Assembly (NCBI GenBank): GCA_964586145.1
Contig: CAZPHH010000127.1
Coordinates: forward strand, 1 to 10,195
Direction: 5' to 3'
Length of the DNA: 10,195 bases
Source: JAFGJQ01 sp964586145
Lineage (GTDB): Bacteria; Planctomycetota; Phycisphaerae; UBA1845
The notes beneath the pieces were generated by a model. The model was not told the DNA's origin and did not search any database. It saw only the letters and a program-made list of their open reading frames with translations. How positions within the stretch are numbered: the first letter of the stretch is position 1; each line of letters begins with the position of its first letter. The position numbers and the translations under genes were made by a program. This document shows positions 5,087 through 10,195 of this stretch, piece after piece.

Positions 5087-7234
5087 ATGCCAGTCAGCCA
5101 TCGTCTTCTCAGTGTCATGATCGTGGTTTGCGCGGTGATTCTGCCGGCCAGCGCAGCCACAACGGACCCCGCATCGCTGCTGCCGCCCGACACCGTGCTG
5201 TACGTCGGCTGGACGAACCTGATGAACCCGCGCGAGCAGGCTCAGCTTGATCAGGTCCGGCAGGGCCTCGCGGCCCTGAAGCTGGGCGAGAAGGAAGCTG
5301 CGTTGGCGAACCAGCTTATGGAACTGCTTCCCGTGGTCCTGCAGGGCCCGGGCTGCATCGGGCTGCTGGACTTCGCGATGGCGGACCACCGGCCGGATGT
5401 GCAGGCCGTGCTCGTCGTGGAGGCCGGAGCCGCCGCGAAGGATTTGCCTCAGAGGCTGGCAGACCTGCTCGCGATGACGGGCGAGGCGGAGTTACAGGCG
5501 ACGGCGGGAGAGCCCATCGACGGCGTCCCGACGTGGCGAATCGGGTCGCCGGAGGAACATTGGGAGTTCCTCTGGGGCGCTTCCGGGGAACGGTTTTTCG
5601 TGGCCTTCGGCGAGACGGCGGCCGCCCGGATCCTCACCCAATGGAAGAGCCAGGGGCCGTCTCTGGCAGACAGCGAAGAGCTGAAGCTCGATCGCGCCCG
5701 GGTCGGTTACCAGCCCGGCAGCATCCGCGCGGAGTCCTTTACAGACGTGCCCGCGTTCATCACGAAGCTCAAGGCCGCCATCGAGGCGGCACATGGACCG
5801 CTTCCGCCGGAGGTGGATCGCGCCCTCCAGGGCCTGCGAATCAACGCAATTCAGTCGCTATACACTCATTCGGCCGAGGTGAACGGCCTGCCGCGAGCAA
5901 GCCTGTTCGTGCATACCACCGGCCCGGCCGAAGGCGTCCTGGCCCTCTTCGACCAGCAGCCGCTGACGGATGACGACCTGAAGCTCATCCCGGCCGACGC
6001 GTACTGGGCCGTCGCGTTTAACCTGGACCTCAAGAAGTTCTATCTGAACCTCGCGCGGACGGTGCGTGAGGTCCACCCGGCCGGCCTCGCCATGATCAAC
6101 GTCGGCATGGGCGCCATCCTTGGAGCGATGAACTTCACTTCGCCCGAGCAGCTATACGAAATGGTCGGGGACACCTGGATCTTGTACGACGCACCGAACC
6201 AGGGCGGCTTCATCGGCCTGGGCACCGTGTTCGTCGCGGAGGTCCGGAACAGGGAGAGCTTCACCGGCATCACAGAAAACGCGCGGACGCTGATCAACCT
6301 GGTGGCCAAGGACAAGGTGAACGTCACCGCCCACAAGACGACCAGCGGCGATCACGAAATCCACTACCTGCTGGGCGGCGGCGTGCCGTGTCCCGTCGCC
6401 CCGGCGTGGGGCTTCGTCGGCGACCGGTGCGTGATCGGCCTGTTCCCGCAGACGGTTGCCGCCGCGATGAAGCAGCTTGACCCCGCCACCCGCACGTCGA
6501 GCCTGCTGGACAGCCCCGACTTCGCGGCAGCGCAGAAGGTGGCGGCCCCCAACGCCCATGCGGTTGCCTACCTGGATGCCAAGGGACTCTACCGGCTGAT
6601 CTACCCCCTCCAACTTCTTCTCCAGACTGCCGGCGTTTCCCAGCTTGCCGCGGGTGGCATGACCCTGGACCTGTCCACCTACCCGACGTTCGACGAGTCC
6701 GTCGCGGGGGTCCACTCTTTGGTCATGACGGGGGGCCGAGGCGAGGACGGCCTGTTCTGCATCCTGACGGGTGGGGGGCAGGGGACACCGGGGGCGATCC
6801 TGGCTGCCGCCGGTGCGGCTGCCGCCGTCGCGATGCCGACCGCCGTCAAGGCGAAGCACCAGGCGATGAGCGCTCAAAGCCTCTCGAACCTCCGGCAAAT
6901 CGGCGTGGCGTGCCAGATGTATGCGGTTGAGAACAACGGCGAGTTCCCTGTGTCCCTGGATGATCTTGCGAAATACGGCATTCCGGACGGGATGCTGTCA
7001 CAACCCGGGGGCGGGGAGGTCGTCTACATTCGGCCGGGATCCCTGCACGAGTTACGGGCTCCGTCGCAGACCGTCATAGTGTACGTGAGCGCTGGCCGTG
7101 CGGGGCTCGTCCACGTGCTTTTTGCGGATGGGCACGCCAAGACCCTGGACCGGTCCCGTCTGAATCAGCTCCTGGAGCAGGCGAAGGCTCCGCCCGCGGA
7201 GCCGTCGGGGTACACGCCACCGGATTCGCAGTGA
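5087..7234 (+). CDS. Large secreted protein with pseudopilin/DUF1559-like C-terminal region
   Basis: The 715-residue product begins with a signal peptide (SHRLLSVMIVVCAVILPASA, cleavage near 23). The next part (SLLPPDTVLYVGWTNL, residues from about 29) resembles planctomycete DUF3352-type proteins, whose role is unknown. Residues about 569-583 are hydrophobic (GAILAAAGAAAAVAM), followed by a charged helix and AQSLSNLRQIGVACQMYAVE (596-615), then NNGEFPVSLDDL; near the end, LFADGHAKTL is at 678-687. That order (hydrophobic helix, SNLRQIG, FADGH) is the signature of DUF1559/type II pseudopilin-like proteins, here internal and without a prepilin leader. The ATG at 5087 is preceded by AGGAGG at 5075-5080 with 6-nt spacing; an earlier in-frame start at 4955 lacks these. 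It is divergent from the 4885-4229 gene. Secretion and the C-terminal resemblance are well supported; function is unknown. Confidence 0.88.
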   Translation: MPVSHRLLSVMIVVCAVILPASAATTDPASLLPPDTVLYVGWTNLMNPREQAQLDQVRQGLAALKLGEKEAALANQLMELLPVVLQGPGCIGLLDFAMADHRPDVQAVLVVEAGAAAKDLPQRLADLLAMTGEAELQATAGEPIDGVPTWRIGSPEEHWEFLWGASGERFFVAFGETAAARILTQWKSQGPSLADSEELKLDRARVGYQPGSIRAESFTDVPAFITKLKAAIEAAHGPLPPEVDRALQGLRINAIQSLYTHSAEVNGLPRASLFVHTTGPAEGVLALFDQQPLTDDDLKLIPADAYWAVAFNLDLKKFYLNLARTVREVHPAGLAMINVGMGAILGAMNFTSPEQLYEMVGDTWILYDAPNQGGFIGLGTVFVAEVRNRESFTGITENARTLINLVAKDKVNVTAHKTTSGDHEIHYLLGGGVPCPVAPAWGFVGDRCVIGLFPQTVAAAMKQLDPATRTSSLLDSPDFAAAQKVAAPNAHAVAYLDAKGLYRLIYPLQLLLQTAGVSQLAAGGMTLDLSTYPTFDESVAGVHSLVMTGGRGEDGLFCILTGGGQGTPGAILAAAGAAAAVAMPTAVKAKHQAMSAQSLSNLRQIGVACQMYAVENNGEFPVSLDDLAKYGIPDGMLSQPGGGEVVYIRPGSLHELRAPSQTVIVYVSAGRAGLVHVLFADGHAKTLDRSRLNQLLEQAKAPPAEPSGYTPPDSQ

Positions 7235-7273
7235 CGGCCATCCCGGGGGCGAAGGAGCTGCAGTGACACCGGT

Positions 7274-7315
7274 GCGGGCCGGCGGGTCGACGGGTTCCGT
7301 CGGCCGTCGGCCCGC
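7274..7315 (+). terminator. Long GC-rich hairpin after the 5087-7234 gene, possible terminator
   Basis: Outer arms GCGGGCCG (7274-7281) and CGGCCCGC (7308-7315) are perfect complements. Inner arms GTCGACGG (7286-7293) and CCGTCGGC (7297-7304) pair with one G-T wobble around a 3-nt loop. It starts 40 nt after the stop. No T-tract follows, so termination is possible but unproven. The rest of 7235-7516 shows a TATAAT box and no convincing gene. Confidence 0.4.
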
Positions 7316-7358
7316 GGCGTTGGGGTCGACAGGGCTGTACGCTTTCTGCGGGGTGGGC

Positions 7359-7364
7359 TATAAT
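7359..7364 (+). promoter_or_regulatory. TATAAT -10 box upstream of the envelope gene trio
   Basis: A perfect TATAAT (7359-7364) in otherwise very GC-rich DNA, in the gap before the 7517 gene. At 17-bp spacing the -35 position reads TGTACG, a poor match. If used, it gives a leader of about 145 nt and could drive 7517-10016. Confidence 0.45.
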
Positions 7365-7516
7365 GCCGCCTTGTCCGCCGACGGCGGCCCGGATACGCTT
7401 GTCAGGGCCGGCCGAAGGCGATGCCACGCCGCGGGACGGACAGACGGTCGGGACCGCGTGCCCGCGGTTTCGCGAACCCCCGCATGATGGCTTTCCGGGA
7501 TTGAGATTCGCGTTCC

Positions 7517-7954
7517 ATGAGTCCTGACCTTCCATCCCCGCCGGGTCCAGCCGTCTCGACGCACGCGAGGCCGTCGCGGGCGGTCTGGTGGTTGACCGCC
7601 ATCAGCCTGGCCGTCATTGCCGTCTGCATGGTGCTGCGGGTGGACGGCCTGGTGGTGCCGCAGGCAGCGGCCCAGATCCAGGCGGGTGCCGGGGCGAGGG
7701 GGGTCTTCGCGTTTCCGGCCCAGATGACCAAGACGACGTACGGAGTGTTCATGGTGGACGTGGATACCGGTACGATCTGGTGCTATGAGTTTACGGGTCA
7801 ACGGAAGCTGCGGCTGGCGGCTGCCCGTTCGTGGCGGTTTGACCGGTATCTGGAGAACCACAACCTCGAGGATGTCGAGCCGGAAGCGGTGGAGAGAATG
7901 GTGGAGCAGGAACGCGAACAGAGGAAGCTGCGGACTTCCGGTTCGACTCCCTGA
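7517..7954 (+). CDS. Single-pass membrane protein of unknown function
   Basis: The 145-residue product has a short proline-rich N-terminus, Arg residues at 18 and 21, then one hydrophobic segment VWWLTAISLAVIAVCMVL (23-40), followed by QAAAQIQAGAGARGVFAFPA. The extracytoplasmic part reads TTYGVFMVDVDTGTIWCYEF, then KLRLAAARSWRFDRYLENHN and an acidic/charged end with EREQRK. The MVDVDTGTIWCYE and ARSWRFDRYLE blocks look like conserved segments of planctomycete membrane proteins as I remember them; no domain name or function is known to me. Topology is inferred as N-in. No strong Shine-Dalgarno is visible before the ATG at 7517. The next gene begins 102 nt downstream in the same direction. Confidence 0.82.
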   Translation: MSPDLPSPPGPAVSTHARPSRAVWWLTAISLAVIAVCMVLRVDGLVVPQAAAQIQAGAGARGVFAFPAQMTKTTYGVFMVDVDTGTIWCYEFTGQRKLRLAAARSWRFDRYLENHNLEDVEPEAVERMVEQEREQRKLRTSGSTP

Positions 7955-8056
7955 CCCCGCCGGCCGGCCCGCGACAACGGGGGCGGGGACGGCCGACCGG
8001 GAAGATCGTTGTCATAGGCTGACCAAACGGAAGCTTCGTATCGCATAGGTGCCCTG

Positions 8057-8998
8057 ATGGCCAAAACGTACCTGTCAGTCCAGGAGGCGTGCGACGCCTT
8101 GAGCATGACCGAAAGCCAGATCAAGGACCTCGTCCGCAGGGGCAAGCTGCGCGAGTTCCGCGACGGGGGAAAGGTCAACTACAAGGCCGACGACATACAG
8201 AAGCTGGCCGCCGCGTCGGGCATTCGCCCGGCGCAAAGCGCATCCGGCGGCAGCGGCGAACTGGTGCTGGAGCCGGCGGACGACACGGGGATCGACCTGG
8301 CGTCGACGGGGTCCGAAACGGGCATCGACCTGGCCAGCACCGGCAGCGACGTCATCAGCCTGGCCGAGACGGACAGCGACGCAACCGCCGTCGGCGGCGC
8401 CACGGCGGACAAGAAGAAGAAGGACGATACGGTCATCACGTCCGTGGGCGTCAGCGTTTTTGAGGACGACGAGGCCGACTTGGTCTCCGACCCGGTGGCC
8501 GAAACCGTGGTAAGCGACGGCGGCCTGGGCATTGAAGGCGTGGGCAGCGGCTCGGGCCTGCTCGACCTGACCCGGGAGAGCGACGACACCTCCCTGGGCG
8601 CTGAGCTTCTGGACGAGATGCTGCCGTCGGACGAAATGGCCGAAATGGGCGATGCCACGCGGGCCGGCCTCGACGACATGGTTACCGAGCCGGCCGCCGC
8701 CGCCGAGCTGGCCGAGCCGGTTGCCGCGGAAGCCCCGGTAACGCGCGGCGCCGTGGTGACGGTCGTCGAGTATGCCCCCGACCCGCTGTCCACGGGTCTG
8801 ACCGGGCTGATGGCCGTTGCCGTGCTGATCATGTGCCTTACCGGCCTGACCGTGGCCGCCATGCTGCACGATGCCGTGCCGGGCCTTCTGGGCCTGCTGC
8901 ATCAGAAGCTTTGGATCTTCGGCCTGGCGGCGGTGGTGGTGGCGGGCGCGGCTACGGGCGTGGGCTTCTTCCTGGGCAAGAAGGCCGAGCAGGAATAG
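8057..8998 (+). CDS. Membrane-anchored helix-turn-helix (excisionase/MerR-like) protein
   Basis: The 313-residue product starts with an excisionase-type HTH: YLSVQEACDALSMTESQIKD followed by LVRRGKLREFRDGGKVNYKADDIQ compares well with HTH_17/DNA-binding folds, spanning residues 5-50. A long acidic, low-complexity linker follows, with a tandem repeat TGIDLASTGS at 77-86 and 88-97, then a distinctive block at 163-188 (GSGLLDLTRES, DDTSLGAELLDEM) that I recall from planctomycete HTH proteins. Two hydrophobic helices close the protein: 247-270 and 285-307, with a short KKAEQE tail. The DNA-binding end is therefore tethered to the membrane, with both termini probably cytoplasmic. AGGTG at 8047-8051 sits 5 nt before the ATG. 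The N-terminal HTH, repeats and two membrane segments are seen directly; a DNA target or regulatory role is inference. Confidence 0.88.
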   Translation: MAKTYLSVQEACDALSMTESQIKDLVRRGKLREFRDGGKVNYKADDIQKLAAASGIRPAQSASGGSGELVLEPADDTGIDLASTGSETGIDLASTGSDVISLAETDSDATAVGGATADKKKKDDTVITSVGVSVFEDDEADLVSDPVAETVVSDGGLGIEGVGSGSGLLDLTRESDDTSLGAELLDEMLPSDEMAEMGDATRAGLDDMVTEPAAAAELAEPVAAEAPVTRGAVVTVVEYAPDPLSTGLTGLMAVAVLIMCLTGLTVAAMLHDAVPGLLGLLHQKLWIFGLAAVVVAGAATGVGFFLGKKAEQE

Positions 8999-9065
8999 CG
9001 TATCACGCATTCCGGCATTGCCCGCCCGGGGCAAGAGACGAAGCAGACGCTTCAGGACGCGCGGG

Positions 9066-9086
9066 GTCCGCCGGCGCGGGGCGGAC
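9066..9086 (+). other. Hairpin in the 8998-9138 gap
   Basis: GTCCGCC (9066-9072) and GGCGGAC (9080-9086) pair perfectly across a 7-nt GC-rich loop. A smaller dyad, TTGCCC-GCCCG-GGGCAA, is at 9018-9034. Neither has a T-tract. They lie between two co-directional genes and could affect mRNA stability or partial termination. Confidence 0.3.
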
Positions 9087-9137
9087 GCGCGAACGTTGAA
9101 TCCGGAAACCAACCCCATGCGCAGAGGAGGCAGGATC

Positions 9138-10016
9138 ATGATGGCGCGGACGCGGATGACGGGCGTTTGGATGGCGGGCGGACTGCTCCTGCTGGTCAGC
9201 AGTGGGTGCGCCACGCTGGAGGAAAAGCGGCAACTGCAGATGCACAACCGGTCGCTCCAGGCAGAGAAGGACGCCTGCGCGGAAGAGCTGCGCGATTGTC
9301 GCATGTCGACGGGCACGCTGCGCACGCAGATCGAGGCCCTGGAGAGCCAGCTCGCCGCCGCCGAGCAACTGGCGGACAGCTACAAGACCGAGAACGACCG
9401 CCTCTCTCGCCGCTGTGACGAGTTGACGGCCATCGTCGACAAGATCGCCGGGGGAAAGGACCTGTCGCAGCCGCTCATCATCGAACGGGCGCTGCCGCCG
9501 GCCCTGGACACCGCGATCAAGGATTTCGCCGCCCAGTATCCCGGCATGATCGAGTACGATGCGAAAAAGGGCGTCGTGAAGTGGCAATCGGACCTGGTCT
9601 TCGCCCTGGGCAGCGTGGTCATCAAGGACGCGGCCAAGGAGTCTCTCAAAAAGTTCACCGGCATCATCAACTCCCCGGCCGCCACCGGGTTTGACGTGGC
9701 CATCGTCGGGCACACCGACAACATCCCCATCAAACGCGCCGAAACCCTGAAAAACCATCCGACCAACTGGCACCTGTCCGTGCATCGCGCGATCTCGGTC
9801 AGCGACGAGCTCCAGACGGACGGGCTCGCCGCCGCCCGCATCGGCGTGATGGGATTCGGCGAGTACCGTCCGGCCGCGGACAACAGCTCGGAGGCCGGGC
9901 GGGCGAAAAACCGCCGGGTCGAGATCTTCGTCGTCAAGAAGGAGAACATGCTGGCGGCCGCCGATGGCTTTGACCTGTCCCCCGCCGGCATGCTGGCCTG
10001 GATGAATCGCGAATAG
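9138..10016 (+). CDS. OmpA-family lipoprotein with coiled coil
   Basis: The 292-residue product begins with a lipoprotein signal: hydrophobic GVWMAGGLLLLV, then SSGC with the lipidated Cys at 24 (serine at -3 instead of the usual leucine). Residues about 27-103 form a charged heptad-rich helix (EEKRQLQMHNRSLQAEKDAC, IEALESQLAAAEQL, YKTENDRLSRR), a likely coiled coil. The C-terminal OmpA/MotB-like domain covers about 138-270: FALGSVVIKD, VGHTDN at 190-195 and NWHLSVHRA at 210-218, followed by GFGEYRPAADN and KNRRVEIFV. In this family the Asp of TDN and an Arg downstream contact diaminopimelate of peptidoglycan. The product should anchor the outer membrane to the wall. AGAGGAGG at 9123-9130, 7 nt before the ATG at 9138, fixes the start. 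The last residues NRE and the stop come from an intergenic repeat. Confidence 0.95.
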   Translation: MMARTRMTGVWMAGGLLLLVSSGCATLEEKRQLQMHNRSLQAEKDACAEELRDCRMSTGTLRTQIEALESQLAAAEQLADSYKTENDRLSRRCDELTAIVDKIAGGKDLSQPLIIERALPPALDTAIKDFAAQYPGMIEYDAKKGVVKWQSDLVFALGSVVIKDAAKESLKKFTGIINSPAATGFDVAIVGHTDNIPIKRAETLKNHPTNWHLSVHRAISVSDELQTDGLAAARIGVMGFGEYRPAADNSSEAGRAKNRRVEIFVVKKENMLAAADGFDLSPAGMLAWMNRE

Positions 10017-10054
10017 CGAATCAGGAATTACGAATCGCGAATTGCGAATCGCGA
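10004..10054. repeat. AATCGCGAA-type intergenic repeat overlapping the ompA-family stop codon
   Basis: Iterations GAATCGCGAATAGCGAATC, GGAATTACGAATCGCGAATT and GCGAATCGCGAA run from 10004 to 10054. The core AATCGCGAA/TTCGCGATT type is self-complementary enough to fold. Similar AT-rich blocks are common in intergenic DNA of GC-rich planctomycetes as I recall them. It contrasts sharply with the surrounding base composition. Confidence 0.8.
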
Positions 10055-10062
10055 AAAGCACT

Positions 10063-10101
10063 CGGGCGGTGCGGACCCGTTACGCCGGTCCGCCCCGCCC
10101 G
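10063..10101 (+). terminator. Long hairpin, likely terminator of the OmpA-lipoprotein transcript
   Basis: CGGGCGG, T, GCGGACC (10063-10077) pairs with GGTCCGC, C, CCGCCCG (10087-10101) with one mismatch, around a 9-nt loop. The trailing sequence CTCCTCTTG is only moderately T-rich. It lies 47 nt after the stop of the last gene. Confidence 0.55.
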
Positions 10102-10146
10102 CTCCTCTTGCAGGACCGGCCCATTGCCACGGGACCCGCTTTCTGC

Positions 10147-10195
10147 TGTGGGACCGGCTTGTCTTTGTGGGACCGGCTTGTCTTTGTGGGACCGG
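10147..10195 (+). repeat. Tandem 19-bp repeat TGTGGGACCGGCTTGTCTT, continues past window
   Basis: Two full units (10147-10165 and 10166-10184) and the first 11 bases of a third (10185-10195), running off the edge. The unit matches the reverse complement of the 1789-1808 variant, so the two arrays belong to one family in opposite orientations. A diverged piece (GCAGGACCGGC) is at 10110-10120. Confidence 0.9.

Noticed and set aside
6152..6898. Minus-strand open frame of 248 codons inside the 5087-7234 gene
   Set aside because: Shadow of a well-supported plus-strand gene, with low-complexity Arg/Gly/His composition.
7263..7487. 74-codon plus-strand frame between the 7234 stop and 7517
   Set aside because: It crosses the large hairpin and TATAAT box, lacks a ribosome binding site and has no domain or codon-bias support.
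8075..9325. Minus-strand open frame of 416 codons
   Set aside because: Antisense to the HTH protein and the start of the OmpA lipoprotein; rich in His, Gly and Arg with no recognisable domain.

Overview
The base composition (very GC-rich, codons ending in G/C), the exported beta-helix protein, a pseudopilin-like C-terminus carried on a large secreted protein, several exported proteins of types I associate with planctomycetes, and abundant short interspersed intergenic repeats together suggest a Planctomycetota genome, probably Phycisphaerae-like. This is inference from gene content; no rRNA or other phylogenetic marker beyond L27 and Obg is present.

Layout. Positions 1-1499 (minus) hold most of a right-handed parallel beta-helix protein that runs off the left edge and has no recognisable start. 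Positions 1505-1915 are a mosaic of short repeats: GACCGRCT hairpins, 18-19 bp TGTGGGACCGGC tandem units and CTTCGTCGCTTCG units. Next comes a minus-strand housekeeping block, in transcription order: an exported protein of unknown function (4885-4229), ribosomal protein L27 rpmA (4157-3912), an intrinsic terminator, the ribosome-assembly GTPase obgE (3794-2730) and type III pantothenate kinase coaX (2733-1885, ATGA overlap with obgE). The first of these genes has a near-consensus sigma70-type promoter placed so close to its ATG that the mRNA would be essentially leaderless.

The plus-strand half begins with a 715-residue secreted protein with a pseudopilin/DUF1559-like C-terminus (5087-7234). 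After a 282-bp gap with a strong hairpin and a TATAAT box come three co-directional envelope genes: a single-pass membrane protein (7517-7954), a membrane-anchored excisionase/MerR-like helix-turn-helix protein (8057-8998), and an OmpA-domain lipoprotein with a coiled coil (9138-10016). The right edge has an AATCGCGAA repeat at the ompA stop codon, a long terminator-like hairpin, and a second array of the TGTGGGACCGGC repeat in the opposite orientation to the left array.

How the genes relate. rpmA-obgE-coaX is a ribosome/CoA housekeeping cluster, with the usual rplU partner of rpmA absent from the window. The 7517-10016 trio looks like a cell-envelope unit: two inner-membrane proteins, one with a cytoplasmic DNA-binding-type domain, plus a peptidoglycan-binding outer-membrane lipoprotein. 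A functional link among the three is inference from co-orientation only. I see no defence, CRISPR, phage or transposase genes.
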